A stretch of 64,000 bases of DNA from Ruminococcus sp. (GTDB lineage Bacteria; Bacillota; Clostridia; Oscillospirales; Ruminococcaceae), in NCBI GenBank assembly GCA_021199305.1, contig JAJQIH010000006.1:1-64000 (forward strand), written 5' to 3'. The position numbers and the translations under genes were made by a program. A model generated the notes under the pieces. That model was not told the origin of the DNA. It was given only the letters and a program-made list of their open reading frames with translations, and did not search any database. Positions 8,739 through 18,488 of this stretch are shown in pieces. Every line of letters starts with the position of its first letter. Positions within the stretch are counted from its first letter, which is position 1.

Positions 8739-9680
8739 ATGGATAAGCAAGGCGTAATAAAGGCGTTGAAGGACAACGACAACTTTACAATCATAACTCA
8801 TAAGAGTCCGGACGGAGATACATTAGGCTGCGGCTTTGCTGTTTGTGCGTATCTGAGAAGCATCGGAAAGCACGCAAATGTTGTAAACAACGATGAAATC
8901 CCTAAGAGATATGGCTTTTTGTGCGACTGGTATTCACCGCAGGAGTTTGACGAGCAGTTTGTAATAGCTGTAGACATTGCCGATGTGAATCTTATGGGCG
9001 ACAACCTTAAAAAGTACCAGCAGCCAGATGCTGTTGACCTTTGTATCGACCACCACATTTCAAATACAGGCTATGCTAAGGAAACCTACGTTGACGCAAC
9101 GGCAGGCGCTGCAGCAATGATTATTTATGAAATTCTGAGCGAGGAAAATGCAATCGATCAGCCGATAGCTTCAATGCTTTATACCGGAATTGCAACCGAT
9201 ACAGGCTGTTTTAAATTTCAGAATACCGACTCAAGAGCGCACTATTATGCTGCGAAGCTTATTGAAGCGGGAGCGGATTTTTACCACATCAACAGACAGA
9301 TGTTTGAGGTGAGGAGCAGAAACGTAGTAGCGGCTGAAAGAGCGATAACCTCGAAAATGAAGTATTTTTGCTCGGAGCGTGTAGCGGTAAATGTCATATC
9401 CTTAAGCGTGCTTAAGAAGTACGGAGTCGACCTTTCCCAGATTGAAGCTATTTCCTCCTTCCCGCTTACAATCGAAGGTGTTTGCGCAGGAGTAACGCTG
9501 AAGGAAAAGGCAACGGGAGTTTATAAGATTTCCCTTCGGACGACGGAGGAGCTTAACGCATCGGTAATTTGCAATGCGTTTGGCGGCGGCGGTCATATCC
9601 GTGCGGCAGGCTGTGAAATGAAGGGCGAGCTTTACGAGGTAATTGAAAAGCTCATAAATAAAATTTCGGAGTATTTATAA
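8739..9680 (+). CDS. nrnA: DHH-family nanoRNase / pAp phosphatase
   Basis: A 313-residue bifunctional oligoribonuclease and 3'-phosphoadenosine-5'-phosphate phosphatase of the DHH/DHHA1 superfamily. The DHH domain has ITHKSPDGDTLGCG near residue 20, VDIADV near 77 and CIDHHIS near 100, which supply the metal ligands. The DHHA1 domain ends in FGGGGHIRAAGCEMKG. GAGG at 8728-8731 supports the ATG at 8739 over the ATG at 8721. The position between rbfA and truB is conserved in Firmicutes and fits a role in RNA turnover. Confidence 0.9.
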   Translation: MDKQGVIKALKDNDNFTIITHKSPDGDTLGCGFAVCAYLRSIGKHANVVNNDEIPKRYGFLCDWYSPQEFDEQFVIAVDIADVNLMGDNLKKYQQPDAVDLCIDHHISNTGYAKETYVDATAGAAAMIIYEILSEENAIDQPIASMLYTGIATDTGCFKFQNTDSRAHYYAAKLIEAGADFYHINRQMFEVRSRNVVAAERAITSKMKYFCSERVAVNVISLSVLKKYGVDLSQIEAISSFPLTIEGVCAGVTLKEKATGVYKISLRTTEELNASVICNAFGGGGHIRAAGCEMKGELYEVIEKLINKISEYL

Positions 9681-10565
9681 GTGGACGGAATAGTAGTTGT
9701 TGATAAGCCGCAGGATTTTACCTCGTTTGACGTTTGCGCAAAGCTGAGAGGTATTTTTGAAACAAGAAAAATAGGCCACGCAGGAACGCTCGACCCTATG
9801 GCAACGGGAGTGCTGCCTGTTTTTATCGGAAGCGCTACCAAAGCGTGCGACGTGCTGCCAAACGACAAAAAAGCGTACACGGCGCAGTTTAAGCTTGGAA
9901 TCAAAACCAACACTCAGGACATCTGGGGGGAGGTTCTGGAAAGTGAAGAAAGTGAAGTGTGCGAAGACGAGCTTATTATGGCGGCTGATACGTTTTTGGG
10001 AGATATAAAGCAGCTGCCGCCAATGTATTCGGCGGTAAAGGTGAACGGGCAAAAGCTCTATAAGCTTGCAAGGCAGGGAATAGAGATTGAACGCAACGAG
10101 CGGGAAGCTCATATTTACACACTTGATATTTTAAGCTTTGACGAGGACAGTCAGAGCGGAGAGATGTATGTTGTCTGCTCGAAGGGAACCTACATACGAA
10201 CTCTTATTTGCGATATTGCTGAGCTTTTGGGAACCTGTGGTGTTATGACAGGACTCAGAAGAAACGAGTCGAGCGGATTTTCACTTGAAAACGCAGTTAC
10301 GATTGACAAGCTTCAGGCCTTAAAGGACAGCGGAAAGCTTGACAGTGCTGTTATTGCTACAGACAAGGCGTTTTTGTGCTATGAGAGCGTAAAGCTTGAC
10401 AAAAAGAGAACGTGGCTTTATAAAAACGGAGTGGCGTTAAGAGCCGACCAGATTTCAAAGAAAAGCGGCACATTCAGAGTGTACGGAAATGACAAGGAAT
10501 TTTTAGGGCTTTTGAGCAACGATACAAACGAAAACACAACCAGAAGAATAAAGAACTTTTATTAA
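9681..10565 (+). CDS. truB: tRNA pseudouridine(55) synthase
   Basis: A 294-residue enzyme converting U55 of tRNA to pseudouridine. The catalytic aspartate is in KIGHAGTLDPMATGVLPVF near residue 40, and the family motif YIRTLICDIAELLG appears near 170. The GTG start directly follows the nrnA stop (GGAG at 9668-9671). It is followed by ribF as in many Firmicutes. Confidence 0.95.
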   Translation: MDGIVVVDKPQDFTSFDVCAKLRGIFETRKIGHAGTLDPMATGVLPVFIGSATKACDVLPNDKKAYTAQFKLGIKTNTQDIWGEVLESEESEVCEDELIMAADTFLGDIKQLPPMYSAVKVNGQKLYKLARQGIEIERNEREAHIYTLDILSFDEDSQSGEMYVVCSKGTYIRTLICDIAELLGTCGVMTGLRRNESSGFSLENAVTIDKLQALKDSGKLDSAVIATDKAFLCYESVKLDKKRTWLYKNGVALRADQISKKSGTFRVYGNDKEFLGLLSNDTNENTTRRIKNFY

Positions 10566-10581
10566 GAGGGTGAACGCAGTA

Positions 10582-11463
10582 ATGCAAAACATTACAGGCA
10601 AACAACAGACTGCGGTTTCCTTAGGAATTTTTGACGGAGTTCATATCGGGCACAGAGCGGTTCTGAGCGAAGCTGGAAAAAGCGGACTTGAAACGGCTGT
10701 GTTTACCTTTTCAAGCGAAACGGTTACAACAAAGGGAAACAGGGGAGTTATTTACCCGAACGACAGAAAGCTGAAAATGCTTCGGTCGCTTGGCGCAAAA
10801 TATATTCTTTCGCCAGACTTTTCAAGCCTTTGCGAAATGTCGGCTGAGGATTTTGTAAAAGAGGTTTTAGCAAGTGCTTTCAGCGCTAAGGAGGTTTATT
10901 GCGGCGAGGATTTTCGCTTCGGTAAGGGCGCAGCGGCAGGAGTAAAAGAGCTTGAAAACTTATGTGACAAATATGATATGAAGCTTAAAACGCTGCCTCC
11001 GGTGATGTTTGACGGAACTGCCGTTTCTTCAACCCGTATAAAGGACGCATTGGAAAGCGGCAATATACAAGCTGCAAACGCTATGCTCGGCGAGGATTTT
11101 GGATACTACGAGAGGGTAATTCACGGAAACGAGCTTGGAAGAACGCTTGATTTTCCGACGATAAACCAGCCAATTCCGCCAGATACGGTTTTGCCGAGGT
11201 TTGGAGTATATCTGACAGAGGTGAAGCTTGACGGAAAGCTATATAACGGCGTTTCAAACGTCGGAGTAAAGCCGACTGTCGGGAAAAACAAGCCGCTTAT
11301 AGAAACACATATTTTAGGACTTGACAAAACTCTTTACGGCGAATGGGTAAGCGTTCGGCTAAAGAGATTTATAAGAGAGGAAAAAAGGTTTGCTTCGCTT
11401 GATGAGCTTAAAGCGCAGGTTGACCTTGATATAGAAAATGCAGAAAGGAATGCTTTGAGATGA
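10582..11463 (+). CDS. ribF: Bifunctional riboflavin kinase / FAD synthetase
   Basis: A 293-residue protein making FMN and FAD from riboflavin. The N-terminal nucleotidyltransferase has [16 protein letters not shown] (HIGH-type motif) and [15 protein letters not shown]. The C-terminal flavokinase has [15 protein letters not shown] and [14 protein letters not shown] at 10570 lies inside the ribosome site, so the ATG at 10582 is used. It overlaps gltX by 4 bases. Its products serve the flavoenzymes NfnAB and HndC encoded in this window. Confidence 0.93.
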   Translation: MQNITGKQQTAVSLGIFDGVHIGHRAVLSEAGKSGLETAVFTFSSETVTTKGNRGVIYPNDRKLKMLRSLGAKYILSPDFSSLCEMSAEDFVKEVLASAFSAKEVYCGEDFRFGKGAAAGVKELENLCDKYDMKLKTLPPVMFDGTAVSSTRIKDALESGNIQAANAMLGEDFGYYERVIHGNELGRTLDFPTINQPIPPDTVLPRFGVYLTEVKLDGKLYNGVSNVGVKPTVGKNKPLIETHILGLDKTLYGEWVSVRLKRFIREEKRFASLDELKAQVDLDIENAERNALR

Positions 11464-12908
11464 ACAAGGTAAGAACAAGATTTGCCCCGTCGCCAACGGG
11501 ATATATGCACATTGGAAATTTAAGAACGGCGCTCTTTACTTACATTATCGCCAAGAAAAACGGCGGCGACTTTATTTTGAGAATTGAGGACACAGACAGA
11601 GAAAGATATGTCGAGGGCGCAACACAGGTTATATATGACACGCTCAGAGAGTGCGGACTTAACTGGGACGAGGGACCTGATATCGGAGGTCCTGTGGGCC
11701 CTTATATTCAGTCGGAAAGAATGGGAATGTTCAAGCAGTATGCCGAGCAGCTTGTTGAAAAGGGAGAAGCGTACTATTGCTTTTGCGATAAGGAACGTCT
11801 TGACGAGCTGAAGGCTGTTCAGGAGGCAAGTGGCGTAACGCCGATGTACGACCGCCATTGCAGAAATCTTTCAAAGGAAGAGGTCGAGCAAAAGCTTAAG
11901 GAGGGCATTCCTTACGTTATAAGACAGAAGGTTCCGCTTGAGGGTACAACTACATTTCACGACGAGCTTTACGGCGATATAACGGTTGAAAACTCAACGC
12001 TTGACGACCAGATTTTAATCAAGACAGACGGACTTCCGACCTACAACTTCGCAAACGTAGTAGACGACCACCTTATGGGAATCACGCACGTTGTAAGAGG
12101 AAACGAATATCTTTCAAGCGCACCTAAATACAACCTCTTGTACAAGGCTTTCGGCTGGGAGGTACCGATTTACATTCACGTTGAGCATATTATGAAGGAC
12201 AAGCAGCACAAGCTTTCAAAGAGAGATGGTGACGCTTCCTATCAGGATCTGATGAAGAAGGGTTATCTCAAGGATGCGGTGCTCAATTACATCGCTTTGT
12301 TAGGCTGGGCGCCAAAGGGCGAAAACGAAATCTTTTCTCTTGACGATCTGATAGAGGAGTTTGACATTTCAGGAATTTCAAAATCGCCTGCAATTTTCGA
12401 CCCCGCAAAGCTAAAGGCTATCAACGCCGTTTATATCAAGAAAATGAGCGACGAGGAGTTTGCACACGCTGCTGAGCCTTATATCAGACAGACAGTAAAG
12501 AAGGAGGACGCTGACATTGCGTTTATCGCTTCTCTTTTAAAGCCGAGAACGGAAATCTTTACCGACATTCCGGAGCAGGTTGACTTTATCGACTCGCTCC
12601 CAGATTACGATACTTCACTTTACTGCCACAAGAAGATGAAAACGAACGAAGAAAATTCTCTTGCTTCGTTGAAGGAAATTCTTCCTGTTTTAGAGGGAGT
12701 TGACGACTGGACGGAGGAAAACATTCACGAAGCGCTCTTTGAGCTTATAGCAAAGCTGGGTGTGAAAAACGGAATCGTTTTGTGGCCTCTGAGAGTTGCC
12801 CTTTCGGGAAAGAGCTTTACGCCGGGCGGCGGAATTGAAATCTGCAGAATATTAGGTAAAGAAGAGTCGCTTGCCAGAGTAAGAGAGGGCATAGCGAAGC
12901 TGTCATAA
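11460..12908 (+). CDS. gltX: Glutamate--tRNA ligase
   Basis: A 482-residue class I aminoacyl-tRNA synthetase charging tRNA-Glu (and perhaps tRNA-Gln if the organism uses the amidotransferase route). [19 protein letters not shown] holds the HIGH-type motif at the N-terminus, and HKLSKRDGD near residue 250 is the KMSKS-type loop. The C-terminal anticodon-binding helices end the protein. It overlaps ribF by ATGA. The usual Firmicutes operon has rpsO after ribF; gltX takes that place here. Confidence 0.96.
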   Translation: MNKVRTRFAPSPTGYMHIGNLRTALFTYIIAKKNGGDFILRIEDTDRERYVEGATQVIYDTLRECGLNWDEGPDIGGPVGPYIQSERMGMFKQYAEQLVEKGEAYYCFCDKERLDELKAVQEASGVTPMYDRHCRNLSKEEVEQKLKEGIPYVIRQKVPLEGTTTFHDELYGDITVENSTLDDQILIKTDGLPTYNFANVVDDHLMGITHVVRGNEYLSSAPKYNLLYKAFGWEVPIYIHVEHIMKDKQHKLSKRDGDASYQDLMKKGYLKDAVLNYIALLGWAPKGENEIFSLDDLIEEFDISGISKSPAIFDPAKLKAINAVYIKKMSDEEFAHAAEPYIRQTVKKEDADIAFIASLLKPRTEIFTDIPEQVDFIDSLPDYDTSLYCHKKMKTNEENSLASLKEILPVLEGVDDWTEENIHEALFELIAKLGVKNGIVLWPLRVALSGKSFTPGGGIEICRILGKEESLARVREGIAKLS

Positions 12909-12924
12909 TATCATCACAAACAGG

Positions 12925-12944
12925 TTTTACAATTAAGTGTAAAA
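12925..12944. promoter_or_regulatory. Inverted repeat upstream of the Gld-type exporter
   Basis: TTTTACA (12925-12931) and TGTAAAA (12938-12944) are exact inverted arms around 6 bases. It lies 27 bases before the ATPase gene, with no T-run after it, so it could be an operator or part of a leader. No convincing -35/-10 pair was found here. Confidence 0.35.
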
Positions 12945-12970
12945 ACACGCCCTTAAGGAGGGACAGTTAA

Positions 12971-13927
12971 ATGATAGAGGTCAGAAATCTTTCCAAGCAT
13001 TTCGGCGATAAAAAGGCAGTTGACGGAATTTCATTTACCGCAAACGACGGTGAAATTCTGGGCTTTTTAGGACCGAACGGCGCAGGAAAGTCAACAACAA
13101 TGAATATCCTGACAGGATATATTTCGTCGACAGAGGGCGAAGCTCTTATCGACGGAAACGACATTTTAAAGGATCCTATTAAGGCGAAGGCAAGTATAGG
13201 CTATCTTCCTGAGCTGCCGCCGCTCTATATGGATATGACTGTCAAGGAGTATCTCAACTTTATTTACGACTTGAAAAAGTGTAAGCTTCCGAGAAATACT
13301 CACCTTGCTGACATTTGCAGACTTGTAAAAATTGAAAATGTTTACAAGCGGGTAATCAAGAACCTTTCCAAAGGTTATAAGCAAAGAGTTGGTCTGGCGC
13401 AGGCGCTTGTCGGAAACCCGAACGTATTGATTCTTGACGAGCCGACGGTAGGACTTGACCCGTCACAGATAATCGAGATAAGAACTCTTATTAAAAAGCT
13501 CGGCAGAAACCACACGGTTATTTTGTCCTCGCATATTCTTTCTGAGGTTCAGGCGGTTTGCGACAAGATTATAGTTATCAATCAGGGCAAAATCGTTGCG
13601 AACGATACAGAGGAGCATTTGTCAAGCACACTTGCCGGCGAGCACAGACTTTCGGTTAAGATTGACGGCCCCGCCAAGGAAGTAAGAGAGCTTATTGCCT
13701 CAATTCCTGGAGTTATCAAAACCTCGCTTGTTGCTACAAAAAATACATACAGCGAGTTTACAATAGAATCTGACGAGAGCAGCGACATCAGACGGGAGCT
13801 GTTTTCAAGAATGGCTGAAAGAAACTGGTATATCATTGAGCTTAAAACGAGCGAAATGTCGCTTGAGGATATTTTCCTTCGTCTTACTATGGGCGAAGAG
13901 GTCGAGCTGAAGGGAGGAGAACAATAA
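12971..13927 (+). CDS. ABC transporter ATP-binding protein, GldA-like
   Basis: A 318-residue ABC ATPase of the GldA/CcmA/ABC-2 class. Walker A is GPNGAGKST near residue 37, the signature is LSKGYKQRVGLAQALVG near 135, Walker B is VLILDEPTVGLDP near 152, and the H-loop is VILSSHILSE. The extra C-terminal 90 residues are usual for this class. AAGGAGGG precedes the ATG. Its stop overlaps the permease start by 1 base, so the two make one exporter with the next two genes. Confidence 0.92.
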   Translation: MIEVRNLSKHFGDKKAVDGISFTANDGEILGFLGPNGAGKSTTMNILTGYISSTEGEALIDGNDILKDPIKAKASIGYLPELPPLYMDMTVKEYLNFIYDLKKCKLPRNTHLADICRLVKIENVYKRVIKNLSKGYKQRVGLAQALVGNPNVLILDEPTVGLDPSQIIEIRTLIKKLGRNHTVILSSHILSEVQAVCDKIIVINQGKIVANDTEEHLSSTLAGEHRLSVKIDGPAKEVRELIASIPGVIKTSLVATKNTYSEFTIESDESSDIRRELFSRMAERNWYIIELKTSEMSLEDIFLRLTMGEEVELKGGEQ

Positions 13928-13933
13928 TGGCTG

Positions 13934-14631
13934 CAATTTTCAGAAGAGAATTTGTATCTTATTTTACATCTCCTATCGGATATGTGTTCTTAGCGTTTTT
14001 CTACCTTGCGGCAGGATTTTTCTTTACGCTGACCTCCATTGAGCAGGGAACGACAGAGCTTAATACTGTATTTTCCATGATGATGTACGTGCTTATCGTT
14101 CTGATTCCAATTCTTACGATGAGAACATTTTCAGAGGAAAAGAAAAACAAGACCGACCAATGTCTGCTTACAGCGCCAGTATCACTCGGCGCAATTGTTG
14201 CAGGAAAGTTTTTGGCAGCGTTTCTGGTTTATGCGCTGGGAGTTCTGATAATGCTTGTTTTCGCAGTTATCGTTTCAGCTATTTCATCTCCTGACTGGCT
14301 GCTTATTTTCGGAAATATTCTGGGACTTTTACTTCTCGGCGGAGCGTTTATCTCAATCGGAGTTTTCGTTTCATCATTGACAGAAAACCAGATAGTTTCT
14401 GCGGTTCTGTCCTTTGCGATAATGCTTGTGCTCTATCTCTTTACGTCGATCGCAAGCCTTATTCCAGTAGATTTTATTGCGAACTTTTTAAACAGCCTTT
14501 CGTTCCTCACAAGATACGACGGCTTTACATACGGTTCGTTTGATTTTTCAAATATTTTGTTCTTTATCAGCGTTATGGTAGCGTTCATATTCTTTACTGT
14601 AAGAGTGCTTGAGCGCCGCCGCTGGAACTAA
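13934..14631 (+). CDS. ABC-2 type permease, GldF-like
   Basis: A membrane protein of about 233 residues with six predicted helices, including GYVFLAFFYLAAGFFFTLTS, LIVLIPILTMRTFSEEKKN and VFVSSLTENQIVSAVLSFAI. TMRTFSEEKKNKTDQ is a characteristic ABC-2 loop. The start is close to the ATPase stop (first ATG about 13927, coupled through the GGAGAACAATAATG junction). It is the membrane channel of the cluster. GldF-type permeases were named in gliding Bacteroidetes, but Clostridia carry this cluster without gliding, so the substrate is unknown. Confidence 0.88.
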
Positions 14632-14644
14632 AGGAGGGTTTAAG

Positions 14645-16462
14645 ATGAGTGATGAGAAAAAGATCCTCCCGGAGGAACAGGAAAAGGAAATTGATACTAC
14701 AGCGGTTGAAGAGGTCGCAGAGCAGACAGAGTCCGAAGAAATGGTTGAAGAGCTTGCAGAGATAGAAGAAACGGACGCTGATATTACTGTCGAACAGGCG
14801 GTAGAGGAAGCGGTAGAGCAAGCCGCTAAAAACGAAGAAAAGCTCAAAAAAGAAAAGAAAGCAAAGAAGCCTAAAAAGGAAAAGAAGAAAAGAACTCATA
14901 AAAAGCTAAAGCACGGCTCGTTATCAATAGCATTTACTGCTGTGTTTGTAGTAGTTTTAGTTCTTATAAACATCGTTGCAACTAAAGTTTTCGAGCGGTT
15001 CCCATTGTCGTTTGATATGACCTCCAACGATTCGTATTCTATAAGCGATGAAACGATTGAATATGTTGAAAGCGTCGATATGGACGTTAAGGTTACCGTT
15101 TTAGCCGAGGAGGACGAATTTAATTCGCAAAACGTATATACCCTTCAGGCTAACGAAATTCTGAAAAAGTACGCTCAGTACAATTCGAGAATCGAAATCG
15201 AGTATATCGACTTTCTTTCAAACCCGAATGTGATTGCGGAATACGATGACGGACTGTCTGAGTATGACATTATTTTTGAAACAACTCAGACAGGCGACGA
15301 CGGTGAGGAATATCAGAGAACAAGCGTTGTATCTCCTCTTGACCTTGTAAACTTTGCGTCAGAGGTAGAGTCAAGCCTTTCGTCTTCTGGAATTACGCTT
15401 GAAACTTTTGCTGAAAGCTATTACGGAAGTCAGATTACCTTCATTACCGCTTATGCTGGCGAAACCTTTACCAGTTCGTCGACTAACGAAAAGATAAGCT
15501 ATATAGAGTCGTCAAACGCTGAGCAGGCGTTTACATCAGCTCTTATGATAGTAACCGACTCAAATCCTATAAAGATAACCCTTCTCACAGGAAGAGAAGA
15601 GGCAGTATCTCTTACCTATTACCAGACGCTTATGAAAGCGAACGGCTATGAGGTTGACAGCATTGATATAACAACAGAGGATATTCCTGAGGATACTGAT
15701 ATTGCGGTTATTGCCGCACCGACAGTTGACTACACCTCCGAGGAGGTTCAGAAGGTTTCAGATTTCCTGAACAACGACGGCGAGCTTGAGAAAAATCTTA
15801 TGTATGTTGCAAGCGTACAGCAGCCTGACACGCCAAACCTTGACGAGCTTCTGGAGGAGTACGGAATTATAATTGAAGACTACTGTATGTACGATTCAGA
15901 CTCTGATAACGTCAGCAACGGCTACCTGAAGGTAAATCTTTCCAACGAGGATTACGAGGAGGATATGAAGGACGATTCTCTTGTAATGCTTACAACAATT
16001 TACACACAGCCTATTACGCTTAAGTTTGACGAGGACGATATGAAGCAGACATCAACGCTTCTCAAGACTGACGATACAGGCTATAAGGCTGATATGGAAA
16101 CGGGCGACGTTGTCGCTAACGGCGAGCAGATAGCTGCTGCAATCGGCTCAAAGGCAGTGTTTTATGACGACAATACCGAAGGCTATAGCCAGGTTCTGGT
16201 TTTGGGTTCTGAATATCTGCTTGACGACACTATTTTGCAGGCTACACAGTACGCAAACAGCCAGTGGATTTTAAGCGTAACAAACGAGATTACAGGAAAG
16301 ACCACTTCCGGAATTACAATCGAGCCGTCAGTTATCGGCGGTGAGCTGTTCGAGCTTACAGACGCACAGATAACCATCTACAAGTGGATATTCATAGCGG
16401 TTATTCCTCTTATTGTTCTGATAATCGGAGTTGTAATCTGGATAAGAAGAAAGAATGCTTAA
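14645..16462 (+). CDS. GldG-family ABC exporter auxiliary protein
   Basis: A 605-residue protein. The first about 85 residues are very acidic then Lys-rich (a charged cytoplasmic tail), followed by a membrane helix at about 95-118, a large extracytoplasmic GldG/DUF4350-like region (KVTVLAEEDEFN, NPIKITLLTGREEAVSLTYYQ, DTDIAVIAAPTVDYTSEEV) and a C-terminal helix WIFIAVIPLIVLIIGVVIWI with a basic tail. The ATG at 14645 is set by AAGGAGGG at 14631-14638, and the earlier in-frame ATG is rejected. It lies between the permease and a DUF4340 gene, the standard order of this cluster in Clostridia. Confidence 0.85.
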   Translation: MSDEKKILPEEQEKEIDTTAVEEVAEQTESEEMVEELAEIEETDADITVEQAVEEAVEQAAKNEEKLKKEKKAKKPKKEKKKRTHKKLKHGSLSIAFTAVFVVVLVLINIVATKVFERFPLSFDMTSNDSYSISDETIEYVESVDMDVKVTVLAEEDEFNSQNVYTLQANEILKKYAQYNSRIEIEYIDFLSNPNVIAEYDDGLSEYDIIFETTQTGDDGEEYQRTSVVSPLDLVNFASEVESSLSSSGITLETFAESYYGSQITFITAYAGETFTSSSTNEKISYIESSNAEQAFTSALMIVTDSNPIKITLLTGREEAVSLTYYQTLMKANGYEVDSIDITTEDIPEDTDIAVIAAPTVDYTSEEVQKVSDFLNNDGELEKNLMYVASVQQPDTPNLDELLEEYGIIIEDYCMYDSDSDNVSNGYLKVNLSNEDYEEDMKDDSLVMLTTIYTQPITLKFDEDDMKQTSTLLKTDDTGYKADMETGDVVANGEQIAAAIGSKAVFYDDNTEGYSQVLVLGSEYLLDDTILQATQYANSQWILSVTNEITGKTTSGITIEPSVIGGELFELTDAQITIYKWIFIAVIPLIVLIIGVVIWIRRKNA

Positions 16463-16485
16463 AGCTTCAGGAACGGAGATAACAG

Positions 16486-18003
16486 ATGAATTCTAAGTTT
16501 AAGGGAATTATTATATGCGCCGTTGTTGCGGTTTGCCTGGGAGTAATGCTACTGGTGCTGAATCTTCTGCCGCAGGTCGACGACGACAGCTCGTCAGAGG
16601 AGTCGAGTACCGTTGAAACGGACGACGATACAGGCAGCATTTCACTTACCTCTGACGTTGCCGATGAGCTTGACAGCACTAATGTTGCAAAAATTGGTTT
16701 TCACAATTCCTTCCAGGAGTTTGAAATTGTTCAGACTACCGACGGCGAGGACGAGTGGGAAATTGAAGAACTTGACGGAATAAACCAGAACCAGACGCTT
16801 TATTCCTCCGTTGCGACAATTCTATGCTCGCTTGCAGCGAAGGAGGTTGTCGAGGAGGACACCGACGATCTGGAGAAGTACGGACTTGATGAGGTTTCCT
16901 GCTACTTTGACGTTACATTTGATTGCGACGGAGAGGAAACAGAAAAATCGTTTTTTGTAGGAGATGAATCGCCTGAAAGCGGATATTACTACGTTTGCGA
17001 AGCAGGTTCAACGAAGGTTTACACCGTTTACTCTTCAAATCTTTCGTACTTTTTCTATACGAAGGAGGAGTTTATAAGCCTTTTGATGCTTTCGTCACTT
17101 CCGAGCGACGCTGACGACGATTACTTTACAACGCTGACTGTCAAGCAAAAGGACAGAGATTACGATATAGTATTTGAAAACGCCGACGACAGCACGTCTA
17201 TGGTTTCGGCACAGGTTATGACCTCGCCGATATTCAGCTACTTAGACGTTTCAAATTCATCCACCGTAACTCACGGAATGTGGGGACTTGCGGCTGAGTA
17301 CGCAATAGTAGCGAAGCCTGATGACGACGACTTTGCAACCTACGGACTTGACGACCCGACTGCGGTAGCGGATCTTGTCTGCGACGACGGAGAGTATATT
17401 CTGACAATCGGAAATTGCGAATACGCAACCGACAGCGAGGGAAATTCGACCGAAACGATAGACGGCTATTACGTTTATCTTGAAGGAGTAGAGGGAATTG
17501 ATGTTATCTTCTACTGCGCAGCGGACGATCTTCCGTGGGCGGACTTCGACCCGTCGGATATTATCTCAGGTCTTATGACGACAAACAATGTTGTTACATT
17601 AAAGGACATAAAGGTAACGACTGCTGATGAAGAGGTTGTTTACGACCTTACTATTACCGAGGATGACGACGGCGACGAAGAGGTTGAAAGCGTAGTTGAA
17701 AACGAGGAAACCCAGCTTGATGCAGAGGTATGGAAGGGCTGGTACCAGCTTTTGATTCAATGCCCGACTTCGGAGATTTATTTTACCGACCCTGAAAGCG
17801 ATACGGCTGACCTCACTATTGAAATCGACCTTATCGACGGCGGCGGAGACGTTATGGAGCTTTATAAGGAAACCGACAGACGTTATATCGTAAAGCTCAA
17901 CGGTAAAACCTCATTCAGAATCGAAAGCGCTTGGGTAGACGCTATTTTAGAGGGAATGGAAAAGGTCAGAAACGGCGAAGAGATAAACGCTGACACCTAC
18001 TAA
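16486..18003 (+). CDS. DUF4340 domain-containing membrane-anchored protein
   Basis: A 505-residue protein with an N-terminal membrane anchor (IIICAVVAVCLGVMLLVLNLL) followed by a Ser/Asp/Glu-rich linker and repeated DUF4340 modules. Each module has the pattern YGLDEVSCYFDVTF or YGLDDPTAVADLVCDD plus a FFVGDESPESGYYYV-like strand. The protein is strongly acidic. DUF4340 proteins regularly follow GldG-like genes in Firmicutes; they are presumed to work outside the membrane with the exporter, but the function is unknown. Confidence 0.85.
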   Translation: MNSKFKGIIICAVVAVCLGVMLLVLNLLPQVDDDSSSEESSTVETDDDTGSISLTSDVADELDSTNVAKIGFHNSFQEFEIVQTTDGEDEWEIEELDGINQNQTLYSSVATILCSLAAKEVVEEDTDDLEKYGLDEVSCYFDVTFDCDGEETEKSFFVGDESPESGYYYVCEAGSTKVYTVYSSNLSYFFYTKEEFISLLMLSSLPSDADDDYFTTLTVKQKDRDYDIVFENADDSTSMVSAQVMTSPIFSYLDVSNSSTVTHGMWGLAAEYAIVAKPDDDDFATYGLDDPTAVADLVCDDGEYILTIGNCEYATDSEGNSTETIDGYYVYLEGVEGIDVIFYCAADDLPWADFDPSDIISGLMTTNNVVTLKDIKVTTADEEVVYDLTITEDDDGDEEVESVVENEETQLDAEVWKGWYQLLIQCPTSEIYFTDPESDTADLTIEIDLIDGGGDVMELYKETDRRYIVKLNGKTSFRIESAWVDAILEGMEKVRNGEEINADTY

Positions 18004-18060
18004 TTCTGACAGACTTTTCAAGAAAAGAATGTTACAATCATATCAAGGAGGGATGCAAAA

Positions 18061-18345
18061 ATGGCACAAAGCGAATTTTTCACATACAAGGGAATTCCTC
18101 TTGTCAGAAAGGGAAAGGAAATATATTACGGAAATATGAGCGACGAGTATGTTGTAATGCTACAAATACTTGACACCGAAAAGGTCGGAGATCTGGACGT
18201 TGCAAACAAGGTTCGACTTTTCAGAATGGCAACAGACGAAACTCTTCCGCCTAACGAAAGAATCAACAAAACAGCTGAAAAGAAAAGTCTTTACGAGGCG
18301 CTTGACGTTGCAAACGCCTGGCTTTCAAGATATGTTTCAAAGTAA
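18061..18345 (+). CDS. Small conserved-looking protein of unknown function
   Basis: A 94-residue soluble protein with AAGGAGGG at 18045-18052. It starts MAQSEFFTYKGIPLVRKG, has alternating strand-like segments (IYYGNMSDEYVVMLQIL) and ends in a helix ALDVANAWLSRYVSK. No signal peptide or membrane segment is seen. It follows the DUF4340 gene by 57 bases and is followed by a terminator, so it is probably the last gene of the exporter operon. I do not recognise the family. Confidence 0.75.
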   Translation: MAQSEFFTYKGIPLVRKGKEIYYGNMSDEYVVMLQILDTEKVGDLDVANKVRLFRMATDETLPPNERINKTAEKKSLYEALDVANAWLSRYVSK

Positions 18346-18352
18346 GATGTTA

Positions 18353-18388
18353 TTGCCCGAGTCAGATATGGCTTGGGCAAATTCTTTT
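18353..18388 (+). terminator. Rho-independent terminator after the exporter operon
   Basis: TTGCCCGAG (18353-18361) pairs with CTTGGGCAA (18372-18380) and is followed by ATTCTTTT. Confidence 0.8.
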
Positions 18389-18417
18389 GTGAGAGCTGAG
18401 AAATTTACGCCTTTTAC

Positions 18418-18446
18418 TTGCGAAATTTTTTGAGGTATGGTATCAT
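18418..18446 (+). promoter_or_regulatory. Promoter of the MBOAT-like gene pair
   Basis: TTGCGA (18418-18423), 17 bases, TATCAT (18441-18446) with an extended -10 TGG directly before it. Together with the terminator upstream this isolates the MBOAT-like/DHHW-like pair as its own transcription unit. Confidence 0.6.
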
Positions 18447-18488
18447 TGATAAAGCGACTAATATTTTAAAATTTAAGGAGCTGAAAAA

